Assembly (NCBI GenBank): GCA_023460855.1
Contig: JAEWOS010000024.1
Coordinates: forward strand, 1-38,408
Reading direction: 5' to 3'
Length of the DNA stretch: 38,408 nt
Source of the DNA: Bacteroidota bacterium
GTDB taxonomy: Bacteria > Bacteroidota > Bacteroidia > Flavobacteriales > Weeksellaceae
Under the pieces are notes generated by a model. That model was not told the DNA's origin. It made no database searches and saw nothing but the letters and a program-made list of their open reading frames with translations. Both the position numbers and the translations under genes were made by a program. Positions 1-7,008 of the stretch are shown piece by piece (position 1 is the first letter of the stretch; each line of letters begins with the position of its first letter).

Positions 1-57
1 AACCCCCGACCCTCTGGGTGTAAACCAGATGCTCTGAACCAACTGAGCTAAGAACCC
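1..57 (-). tRNA. tRNA-Val (anticodon UAC), 3' end cut by window edge
   Basis: Read on the minus strand from base 57, the sequence gives acceptor strand GGGTTCT, a D-arm with GCTC/GAGC around AGTTGGTTCA, an anticodon stem TCTGG/CCAGA and the seven-base loop TTTACAC. The anticodon is therefore UAC, which reads valine codons. The variable loop and the start of the T-arm are present. The rest of the T-arm and the 3' acceptor strand lie outside the window. A promoter stands just upstream (bases 77-107), so this tRNA is probably the first gene of its transcript. Confidence 0.92.
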
Positions 58-76
58 TTTCTGATTTTTGGTTCGG

Positions 77-107
77 CAAATATAGGATGTTTTTTCATTT
101 CCTGCAA
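77..107 (-). promoter_or_regulatory. Promoter of the tRNA-Val gene
   Basis: On the minus strand there is a TTG (107-105), a 20-base spacer and TATATTTG (84-77), a perfect match to the Bacteroidota -33/-7 consensus TTG...TAnnTTTG. Transcription would start near base 70, about 13 bases before the mature tRNA 5' end. Confidence 0.7.
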
Positions 108-133
108 AGCAATAATGCAAGAAAATTTAAAAT

Positions 134-1360
134 TTATTTTCTGTCTGCCGTATCCTCTTCATTTTCAAAATATTCGAAAAGAAAATCATTATACGGAAAT
201 CTCGAAATATGGATCCGGTGAACTTCATCGTAGATCAACTTCTTCATTTCCGGGAAATTTTCTTTGCTTAATGCCGAAATAAATACCGTCGGATGCTTGC
301 TTTTGGCCATCCAAGTTTTTTTCCATTCGTCCAGCGAAATATTATGTCTGCCGGCAGGCGTCAGATCATCTTCGGCTTTTTGCTCGTATGCAAATGCATC
401 GATTTTATTGAAAACGAGAATCATCGGCTTCTGATGTGCGCCGATTTCCATCAGAACCTGATTGACCGAATTAATATGGTCCTCAAAACTTTCATGCGAA
501 ATATCGACCCCGTGGATCAGCAAATCGGCTTCCCGCACTTCGTCTAGTGTTGATTTGAAGGATTCTACCAGCTGGGTCGGAAGTTTACGGATAAAACCTA
601 CGGTATCGGTGAGCAGAAAAGGCAAATTGCCAATCACCACCTTCCGCACCGTGGTATCAAGCGTTGCAAAAAGTTTATTCTCTGCAAAAACCTCCGATTT
701 CGACAATGCGTTCATCAGTGTTGATTTGCCCACGTTGGTATATCCAACCAATGCCACACGCACCATTTTTCCGCGATTCTGACGCTGCGTACTCATCTGC
801 TTGTCGATGGTTTTCAGCTTGTCTTTCAGCAAAGAAATCCGGTCGCGAATAATTCTTCGGTCGGTCTCAATTTCTGTTTCACCCGGACCTCTCATTCCGA
901 TACCGCCTCGCTGCCTTTCGAGGTGGGTCCACATTCTGGTCAAACGCGGCAGCAGATATTCGTACTGTGCGAGTTCAACCTGTGTTCTTGCATAGGAAGT
1001 TTGGGCACGCTGTGCAAAAATATCGAGGATGAGGTTTGTGCGGTCCAGAATTTTCACCTCCATTTCTCTTTCGAGATTCTTAAGTTGCGAAGGTGACAGT
1101 TCATCATCAAAAATCACAGTTCCTATTTCGTTTTCCTTCACATATTCCTTTATTTCGTCGGCTTTTCCACTACCTACAAAAGTCCTGGAATCGGGTTGCG
1201 CCAGTTTCTGCGTAAAACGTTTTTCAATGGTTGCGCCCGCAGTGTAAGCAAGGAATTCGAGTTCATCCATGTATTCGCGCAGTTTATCTTCATCCTGATC
1301 GCGGGTAATCAAACCAACCAGAACCGCTTTCTCATAGGAATGTTCTTTTTTTTCTAGCAT
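134..1360 (-). CDS. hflX: GTPase HflX
   Basis: A 408-residue translational GTPase of the HflX family. It binds ribosomes, mainly the 50S subunit, and in other bacteria splits stalled or heat-damaged ribosomes. The N-terminal HflX domain carries the family signature GGIGMRGPGETEIETDRR (about 152-169). The G domain follows, with the P-loop GYTNVGKS (206-213), DTVGF (252-256) and NKID (318-321). Length is normal and nothing is missing. The ATG at 1360 is preceded by a good -7 box (1398-1405), which leaves a leader of about 35 bases. It stands alone between a SemiSWEET gene and tRNA-Val, all on the minus strand. The assignment is secure; the exact cellular role in flavobacteria is inferred from the family. 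Confidence 0.96.
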   Translation of the reverse strand: MLEKKEHSYEKAVLVGLITRDQDEDKLREYMDELEFLAYTAGATIEKRFTQKLAQPDSRTFVGSGKADEIKEYVKENEIGTVIFDDELSPSQLKNLEREMEVKILDRTNLILDIFAQRAQTSYARTQVELAQYEYLLPRLTRMWTHLERQRGGIGMRGPGETEIETDRRIIRDRISLLKDKLKTIDKQMSTQRQNRGKMVRVALVGYTNVGKSTLMNALSKSEVFAENKLFATLDTTVRKVVIGNLPFLLTDTVGFIRKLPTQLVESFKSTLDEVREADLLIHGVDISHESFEDHINSVNQVLMEIGAHQKPMILVFNKIDAFAYEQKAEDDLTPAGRHNISLDEWKKTWMAKSKHPTVFISALSKENFPEMKKLIYDEVHRIHISRFPYNDFLFEYFENEEDTADRK

Positions 1361-1397
1361 AGTTTATTTTTTGCTGAGTCTTTTAAACGCGTTTGTA

Positions 1398-1405
1398 CAA
1401 ATTTA
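1398..1405 (-). promoter_or_regulatory. -7 box upstream of hflX
   Basis: TAAATTTG on the minus strand matches TAnnTTTG exactly and lies 37 bases before the hflX start codon. No TTG stands at the expected -33 distance, so this rests on the -7 box alone. Confidence 0.45.
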
Positions 1406-1421
1406 ACATTTTACCCGAAGA

Positions 1422-1694
1422 TTAATTTCCGGGTGAATCCGAGAATTTCAGTTTTAGTATCAGCAGAACCGTGGTTGCCGCCACCGCAATGCTGTTGGTG
1501 ACAATCATCGAGATATGGTCGTTCATAATGCCGTACCAGAGCCACAATCCGGAACTTACGACCCCAATAATTCCGGTAACGAGCGAAAAGTTCTCCGCCG
1601 ATTTTTCCTGGATAATTTTGATGATTTGCGGGATGAAAAGCGCTGATGAAAGCCCTCCGGCGATAAATCCGATAATTTCGGGATCGATATTCAT
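1422..1694 (-). CDS. SemiSWEET / PQ-loop small membrane transporter
   Basis: A 90-residue protein with three predicted membrane helices (about 6-24, 38-57 and 62-83), the length and layout of bacterial SemiSWEETs. These form homodimers and carry sugars across the inner membrane. The first helix contains the PQ motif (FIPQIIKIIQEKSAENFS), typical of the PQ-loop/MtN3 fold. The short hydrophilic N-terminus and charged loop after the PQ pair also fit. Nearby genes are unrelated to sugar uptake, so the substrate cannot be read from context. Family assignment is good; sucrose or glucose transport is only what is known of relatives. Confidence 0.85.
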   Translation of the reverse strand: MNIDPEIIGFIAGGLSSALFIPQIIKIIQEKSAENFSLVTGIIGVVSSGLWLWYGIMNDHISMIVTNSIAVAATTVLLILKLKFSDSPGN

Positions 1695-1770
1695 AAAATG
1701 TTAAAACGTAAAGGAACGCAAAAGTTGCTTCGCTCTTTTTGTATTATTATGTTAAAAGCATGTATAATTA

Positions 1771-2205
1771 TCAGTCCCAGTCTGCAGCGATAAAGGTCAT
1801 TGAGCCTTGCTCTCCGTCTTTCAGCGTAAGTTTGTGCCCGTTGATTTCGAATTTTTTCATGGAAGGCAGTGCTTTCAGAAAATCCTGCTCCAGTTTCATG
1901 GTTTCTTCACAGTACATTTCGGTAGAACCGGCGTCCGTGAACTGAACGTTCCCGTTCCTGCGGAACTCGGCTGTTATAAAGATTTCATTACAGCCCATAT
2001 TGGCACGGTAAAAATGCGGTTTGTTTTTCGCAGGAGCCAGATCGAGTTGGGCGCGGTGCTTCACGAGAAATTCACGCGGATAATCCTGAAATTCCGTCAG
2101 CATCCATTGTCGTTGGTACAAATGAGTTTCCGGCGATGCAGAAGAACAGTTTTGCAGAAATAGCAGCATAGAGATAAGGGCAAAAAAACCGGACACGCGT
2201 TTCAT
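1771..2205 (-). CDS. META-domain (HslJ/DUF306) lipoprotein
   Basis: A 144-residue protein from the ATG at 2205. An upstream in-frame start at 2250 would place 15 hydrophilic residues before the signal peptide, so it was rejected. The N-terminus is a lipoprotein signal ending in FLQNC, with Cys20 as the lipidated residue. The mature part is a META/HslJ domain: QWMLTEF near the start, the typical GCNEIF, then STEMYCEE followed by an acidic/hydrophobic helix (EQDFLKAL) and a final strand pair (KLTLKDG, MTFIAA). In Escherichia coli, HslJ relates to novobiocin resistance and envelope stress; the molecular function is unknown. A weak promoter-like TATTTTTA lies about 25 bases upstream. It is divergent from the S46 peptidase at 2281. 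Confidence 0.82.
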   Translation of the reverse strand: MKRVSGFFALISMLLFLQNCSSASPETHLYQRQWMLTEFQDYPREFLVKHRAQLDLAPAKNKPHFYRANMGCNEIFITAEFRRNGNVQFTDAGSTEMYCEETMKLEQDFLKALPSMKKFEINGHKLTLKDGEQGSMTFIAADWD

Positions 2206-2280
2206 AGAAATGTTTTCCTTTGCTTTACCTAAAAATAGGCCATAATTCATTAAATTGCAGCAATTAAAATTTTTATCTTT

Positions 2281-4416
2281 ATGAAACGACTATTTTTATT
2301 GGCTTCGTTCCTGCTGAGTTTTGCGCAGATGCGTGCAGATGAAGGAATGTGGCTGATGATGCTGATCAAAAGACTTAATGGACAGGACCTTCAGAAAAAA
2401 GGTCTTAAACTGAAGGCAGAAGAAATTTATTCTGCCAATAATTCCAGCCTGAAAGATGCTATTGTACAGTTCGGTGGCGGCTGTACTGCTGAGATGGTAT
2501 CTAAAGAAGGTCTGCTTTTTACCAACCACCACTGCGGTTACGGAAATATTGCAGCGCTTTCAACGCCGGAGAAAGATCACCTGACAAATGGTTTCTGGGC
2601 GATGAACAGAAGTCAGGAACTTCCTGCGAAAGGGCTTTCTGTTCGTTTTCTGGTTCGCATGGATGATGTAACATCCAGAATTAACAGCAAACTGAATAAC
2701 AGCATGAGCGCTAAAGACAGACGCGATGCTATCGATGCAGAATACAAAGCCATCCAGAACGAAAATTCCGAAAACGGTAAGTATACAGTTGTAGTAAGAG
2801 ATTTCTACAACGGAAATGAATTCTATTACTTTGTTTATCAGGATTATAAAGATGTACGTCTGGTTGGAACGCCTCCAAACTCTCTTGGAAAATTCGGGGG
2901 TGATACAGACAACTGGGAGTGGCCAAGACATACTGCAGACTTTGCGGTATTCAGAGTTTATGCTGATGCGAACGGAAACCCTGCAGAATATGCGCCGGGC
3001 AACGTGCCGCTGAAACCGAAACACCACCTTCCGATTTCCATTAAGCCACTGAAAACAGGAGATTTCACGATGATCATGGGATATCCGGGAAGAACAAACC
3101 GCTACATGTCTTCTTACGGTATCAGCCAGTTGATCAACAAAGATTATCCGGCTTGGGTTGATGCTTCGAAAGTTGCCATGGATGTGATGAAAAAGCATAT
3201 GGACAGAGACCAGGCGACAAAACTGAACTACGCGTCACAATATGCTTCCGTAGCCAATTACTGGAAAAACAGAGGCGGAACCATTGAAAGTATCAATAAA
3301 AACGGAACCATCGGCGACAAAGAAAAAACCGAGCAGGTTTTCAGAGACTGGGCAAACAAAAACGAGAACCAGGAGGTGTACGGCAGCGTGCTCGATGATA
3401 TGAAGAATTATTATTACACAACTTCGAACAGAGGTGTGGAAAGAAATTACGCATCACAGATGACGCGAAATGCAAAGTATCTTTCGTACGCAACAGGTCT
3501 TGGAAGCATGTTCAAAAACTATATGGCAGAAACGGATGCAGCGAAAAAAGCGACGATGAAATCAACGATTGCATCGCGTATTGATGCCGTGTACGAGAAA
3601 TTCAATCCGGCACTGGAGCAGGAAATGCTGCAAAGTATGGTGTCTCTGTATAAGGCTAAAGTGAGAAATAATGCAGCAGCACCTTCATTTGCAACGATCG
3701 ATGAAAGGCTGCTTGCGGATGTTGCTAAAAACTCCATTTTTGCGAACCGTAATACAGCGATGAACTTCCTGAACAGTCCGGATCCGCAGAAACTGGAAAG
3801 AGACGCGCTGTATAAAATTGCTAACGGTTATAACGCTGATGCAAGAGCATTAAGCGAAAGATATACGGCTGATGACGACCGTTTCAGCATCAGCAACAGA
3901 CTCTTTTTTGACGGCCTTAGAAAGTCGCACCCGGAAACAGAATTCTATCCGGACGCGAACTCTACGATGAGGGTAACTTTCGGTAAAGTGACAACACTTC
4001 CGATTCGCGACGACAGACAGTATTTCGGTGTTACCAACAATTATTATACAACGATGGACGGTATGGTTGCGAAATACAAGAAAGGAGATGAAGAGTTTGA
4101 TCTTCCTCAAAGACTTATTGATATGAATGCTCAGAAAGATTACGGGCAGTACAAGGATCCTTCCGGTTATATGCCGATCAACTTCCTGTCGGACAATGAT
4201 ATTACCGGCGGTAACTCCGGATCTCCGATTATGAACGGAAACGGTGAACTGATTGGTCTTGCGTTCGACGGAAATTCTGAAGCGCTTTCCGGAGCCATCG
4301 TATTCGAAGAAGAATGGCAGAAAACCATTAATGTGGACAGCCGTTTTGTTCTTTGGGTAATCGACAAATTCTCCGGTGCAGGTCACCTGCTGAATGAAAT
4401 GACAATTGTGAAATAA
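2281..4416 (+). CDS. dpp7: S46 family serine dipeptidyl-peptidase, DPP7 type (copy 1)
   Basis: A 711-residue periplasmic exopeptidase that releases dipeptides from the N-termini of peptides, a main route of amino-acid supply in asaccharolytic or proteolytic Bacteroidota. A signal peptide (about 1-18) precedes ADEGMW. The chymotrypsin-type triad is visible as His84 in TNHHCGY, Asp220 in HTADFAVFR and Ser646 in GGNSGSP. Eighteen residues after the serine the sequence reads FDGN. From what I know of Porphyromonas enzymes, Gly at this place (673 in DPP11 numbering) marks DPP7, while Arg marks the acidic-specific DPP11. A hydrophobic rather than acidic P1 preference is therefore likely. The C-terminus ends soon after the domain. 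A close paralogue lies at 7009-9201. A strong terminator follows at 4440. Confidence 0.93.
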   Translation: MKRLFLLASFLLSFAQMRADEGMWLMMLIKRLNGQDLQKKGLKLKAEEIYSANNSSLKDAIVQFGGGCTAEMVSKEGLLFTNHHCGYGNIAALSTPEKDHLTNGFWAMNRSQELPAKGLSVRFLVRMDDVTSRINSKLNNSMSAKDRRDAIDAEYKAIQNENSENGKYTVVVRDFYNGNEFYYFVYQDYKDVRLVGTPPNSLGKFGGDTDNWEWPRHTADFAVFRVYADANGNPAEYAPGNVPLKPKHHLPISIKPLKTGDFTMIMGYPGRTNRYMSSYGISQLINKDYPAWVDASKVAMDVMKKHMDRDQATKLNYASQYASVANYWKNRGGTIESINKNGTIGDKEKTEQVFRDWANKNENQEVYGSVLDDMKNYYYTTSNRGVERNYASQMTRNAKYLSYATGLGSMFKNYMAETDAAKKATMKSTIASRIDAVYEKFNPALEQEMLQSMVSLYKAKVRNNAAAPSFATIDERLLADVAKNSIFANRNTAMNFLNSPDPQKLERDALYKIANGYNADARALSERYTADDDRFSISNRLFFDGLRKSHPETEFYPDANSTMRVTFGKVTTLPIRDDRQYFGVTNNYYTTMDGMVAKYKKGDEEFDLPQRLIDMNAQKDYGQYKDPSGYMPINFLSDNDITGGNSGSPIMNGNGELIGLAFDGNSEALSGAIVFEEEWQKTINVDSRFVLWVIDKFSGAGHLLNEMTIVK

Positions 4417-4439
4417 TAAATCACTTTTCATTACTATAG

Positions 4440-4472
4440 AACCGTCTGTAACATTTTTACAGGCGGTTTTCT
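4440..4472 (+). terminator. Rho-independent terminator after the first S46 gene
   Basis: A 12-bp stem (4440-4451 pairing with 4457-4468, one G-T pair) around a five-base loop, followed by a short T-run. It lies 24 bases after the stop codon. Confidence 0.8.
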
Positions 4473-4518
4473 TTGGTTCAAGGTTTTCCGGTTTAAAGTT
4501 CAACGTTCACCGGTAACC

Positions 4519-4559
4519 GTCATTGCGAGGAGCGAGCGCAGCGAGCGACGAAGCAATCC
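4519..4559 (+). repeat. GC-rich dispersed repeat unit (REP-like)
   Basis: A 41-base element that starts GTCATTGCGAGG and ends ACGAAGCAATCC. Its ends are inverted (ATTGC/GCAAT), and the core holds two direct copies of AGCGAGCG one base apart. I recognise this sequence type as an intergenic repeat scattered through many unrelated bacterial genomes, including Bacteroidota. It is much richer in GC than its surroundings and sits between a terminator and an AT-rich gene. Orientation is arbitrary. I see only one copy in this window. Confidence 0.6.
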
Positions 4560-4686
4560 GTTGATCAGTGCACACCCATAAGCTGAAATTTTCTATCTTC
4601 AACACATGAAACGCTGCAGAGTCTTAGCCTTTACGCAGCGGGTATTAATTAGCAACACAGTACTTAATTTATTTTTAAAAAGAACT

Positions 4687-6153
4687 ATGAACCATTTCCC
4701 TAAATTTTTGCTATTGCTTTTGTACTTACAATCAAATTTGGGAATTGCCCAAATGGTAAGCAGCAGGAATCCAATATCTGAAACAATCTCAGCAAATTAT
4801 CAATTTAGCTTGGTTTCAGTTTCTTATGACGGAATACTACCTAATTTAAGAGGGGAATCGTATGTTGTTGATTTCGGGACAAGACAAGATACTATATATT
4901 CAGTCAAAAGATCTTTTGATCTATATAAAGGATATCCAATGTATGCTTTTCTTAGTATGGATGGCAATAAAATCGGCTATTTCAATGGAACGGATTTTTA
5001 TTCGAAAGAAAACGAAGAGAATAAACAGGTTACATTCTATGAAAAAGGTAATCTTGTAAAAGCTTATTCAGCTGCAGAATTTACAAAATGTAAACCCGAT
5101 TCCGAAAAATGCAATATTTTTTATGCAAATATGCAAGATATTAATCATCGTTCAAGTTCTGCAACTACTATATCTTTTAGAAACGACATTACAGAAAAGG
5201 AAAGATTTGCCAATGAAAATTCTATTTTTAATGTTTTTGATACTATTTACGTAATCGATTCTAGAAAAAAAGTTACGATATATGATTTGAATAATTTAAA
5301 GTTTATTGATAATAATATCGATTTGGATTCTATTTATTCAAAAATTAAAAGTTATAAGAGAATTGAAAGTAGTATAGGATATTATGATAACGTATATGTT
5401 CACACGGTGGATCTAGAAAATAGTTTAACGGGAGAAAAATTATCTAAAACGATGGAGAATATGTATAATTATAAATATGTCCCGAAAAGTTTTGAATCAA
5501 AGTATTATACTCATAAATTTATTATTGATGGTTATTTAAATAAAAACGGCAAGTTTGAAATTTTAAAAATTGATGCTGATAGTATATTTGACAAAAGAAA
5601 AATCGAAAATTATATCAAAAATTCAAGGTTTAAATCAGATATAGTTCCAAAAGAAACAAAGAGAATTTTTATAGCACAGCCTTCTTATGCCGGCTTTCAA
5701 AGTTTTGATGAAAAGACAGCAGCCCTAGTCACGAAAAAAGAGAAGGAAGAAAGATATAAAAAATATTTGGAAAATTTTGATAGAGAGGAAATTAAAGGTT
5801 TCTATATTCCTAAAAATCTTCTGGAATGTATGCTTGAATTAGATAAACAAATGAAATTTAGTGATAAGGAAATTGTAAAAAAAGCTCACAGCGCATTTGA
5901 ATTTAATGGACACATGGATGGATTTGGGATATGGATAAGAAATAATTGGGGAATTAACAGTTCATCTAGGTTGTTGAAGTATTTCAATGACAGAGGAATA
6001 GGAAATGACTACGATGGTAACGAAGAAATATCCGAACTGATTATTGAACAATATATTAAATGGCTTAACGGAGATAAAGAATCTTCGAAAAGGTGGGAGA
6101 AACAAAATCCAGTAATTCAAAACACAAAATATAGAACAATTAATGAATTCTAA
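4687..6153 (+). CDS. AT-rich secreted protein of unknown function
   Basis: I do not recognise this 488-residue protein. The ATG at 4687 starts a convincing signal peptide (MNHFPKFLLLLLYLQSNLG, cleavage likely near GIAQ). The in-frame ATG at 4606 would put a basic, non-hydrophobic stretch first and was rejected. The mature part is rich in Lys, Asn, Tyr and Ile, with no cysteine cluster, catalytic motif or membrane span that I can name. The C-terminal third (about 375-480) is helical and charged. Codon use is strikingly AT-rich compared with both flanking peptidase genes, which suggests separate acquisition. It sits between paralogous S46 genes and just after a dispersed repeat. A periplasmic or exported location is an inference from the signal peptide. 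Confidence 0.7.
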   Translation: MNHFPKFLLLLLYLQSNLGIAQMVSSRNPISETISANYQFSLVSVSYDGILPNLRGESYVVDFGTRQDTIYSVKRSFDLYKGYPMYAFLSMDGNKIGYFNGTDFYSKENEENKQVTFYEKGNLVKAYSAAEFTKCKPDSEKCNIFYANMQDINHRSSSATTISFRNDITEKERFANENSIFNVFDTIYVIDSRKKVTIYDLNNLKFIDNNIDLDSIYSKIKSYKRIESSIGYYDNVYVHTVDLENSLTGEKLSKTMENMYNYKYVPKSFESKYYTHKFIIDGYLNKNGKFEILKIDADSIFDKRKIENYIKNSRFKSDIVPKETKRIFIAQPSYAGFQSFDEKTAALVTKKEKEERYKKYLENFDREEIKGFYIPKNLLECMLELDKQMKFSDKEIVKKAHSAFEFNGHMDGFGIWIRNNWGINSSSRLLKYFNDRGIGNDYDGNEEISELIIEQYIKWLNGDKESSKRWEKQNPVIQNTKYRTINEF

Positions 6154-6292
6154 TAGTAAGGGAAGAAATCCCCACGTTCTTCGCGGATTGATTTGTCGTG
6201 CTTTAGCTAATTAAAAATATCTTTACTTAAAAGCCAAGAAGCTGTGAACCTCATCTAAATATTCATATTATCTATACAACTACGGGGCGTTT

Positions 6293-6319
6293 TTGCTTTT
6301 ATAGAAATTTCTACCTTAG
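6293..6319 (+). promoter_or_regulatory. Probable promoter of the DUF6705-like gene
   Basis: TTG (6293-6295), a 16-base spacer and TACCTTAG (6312-6319), one or two bases from the TAnnTTTG consensus, four bases before the ATG at 6324. The gap 6154-6311 upstream holds no other feature I can support. Confidence 0.4.
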
Positions 6320-6323
6320 GACA

Positions 6324-6890
6324 ATGAAAATCTTGTTTTTTCTATCGCTGTTTGTTTTAGTTTCTTGTAAAGCACAAACTTACCCATTAAATACTTCGGC
6401 ATTTGATATCCCAGCTAATGGGTATTTAAAAGATACTAATAATGAACTCAATAAGTATGTGGGCTTATGGAAAGGAAACTGGAATGGCAAACAGGTTTTT
6501 GTGGAATTGCGGAAAGTGAAATATCATTACAATGGCAACCATCCTTATTATGAGGACAGGATTTTAGGTGAAAGAAAGATCATATCATCGACCGGCCAAA
6601 TAGAAATAGACCGGATAACTAATTTTGACCTTCAAAGACCGGAAATAAGAGGGATGTTTACTTCTCCTAAAATTGGTTCAACTAATCAACAATTTACTTT
6701 TTATCCCCGCAACATGTGTGGCAAATCTGCTGTTCTGGAAATTACCAATATGACGACTACCACCATGACGCTGCACTTTATGTATGAGCCCAGCCGCTAC
6801 GATCCCAACTGCATACACAACGCTTATGTAGACCAACACGGGGATTTCCCAATTAATTTTCCAAAAGACATTGTATTAACCAAGCAATAG
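6324..6890 (+). CDS. DUF6705-like lipoprotein, function unknown
   Basis: A 188-residue protein with a lipoprotein signal peptide: hydrophobic residues 4-13, then VSC with Cys15 as the likely lipidated residue, then KAQTYPLNT. That opening, followed by DIPANGYLKDTNNELNKYVG, is what I remember of the DUF6705 family, small lipoproteins often present in several copies in Chryseobacterium. The body looks like a beta-rich, lipocalin-sized domain (KYVGLWKGNW, then alternating strands). No catalytic motif is visible. It shares the interval between the S46 paralogues with the AT-rich gene at 4687 but is closer to the genomic background in composition. A terminator follows at once (6896). Family assignment is from memory; function unknown. 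Confidence 0.72.
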   Translation: MKILFFLSLFVLVSCKAQTYPLNTSAFDIPANGYLKDTNNELNKYVGLWKGNWNGKQVFVELRKVKYHYNGNHPYYEDRILGERKIISSTGQIEIDRITNFDLQRPEIRGMFTSPKIGSTNQQFTFYPRNMCGKSAVLEITNMTTTTMTLHFMYEPSRYDPNCIHNAYVDQHGDFPINFPKDIVLTKQ

Positions 6891-6895
6891 AAATT

Positions 6896-6920
6896 AACCA
6901 CCACCCGGCGGTTTTTTTTT
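6896..6920 (+). terminator. Rho-independent terminator after the DUF6705-like gene
   Basis: A seven-base stem (AACCACC with GGCGGTT, one A-C mismatch), a four-base loop and a run of nine T residues, five bases after the stop codon. Confidence 0.78.
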
Positions 6921-7008
6921 GCTTTTACCCTTAAAATAAGATTTTCAGCATCACATTGCTATTGTCTTTAGATTTTAATAAATTAGCCACAATAAATTTT
7001 AAAATTCA

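Noticed and set aside
2274..2281. TATCTTTA directly before the first S46 start codon as a promoter
   Set aside because: It overlaps the ATG, so transcription would begin inside the signal peptide codons; probably coincidental.
2560..3198. Long open frame (212 codons) antisense to the first S46 gene
   Set aside because: It mirrors the codon pattern of the real gene, has a Cys/His/Arg-rich composition unlike a protein, and the paralogue has a similar mirror frame at 7453-7752.
3850..4503. Open frame (217 codons) antisense to the 3' end of the first S46 gene
   Set aside because: It runs through the terminator hairpin and lies opposite highly conserved peptidase sequence; no signal peptide or domain.
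4606..4686. Longer N-terminus for the AT-rich gene
   Set aside because: The added 27 residues are basic and lie before a textbook signal peptide starting at 4687.
6154..6311. Possible gene remnant (a short frame reading PHVLRGLICRALAN) before the DUF6705-like gene
   Set aside because: Too short to support; no repeat or insertion-sequence end could be defined around it.
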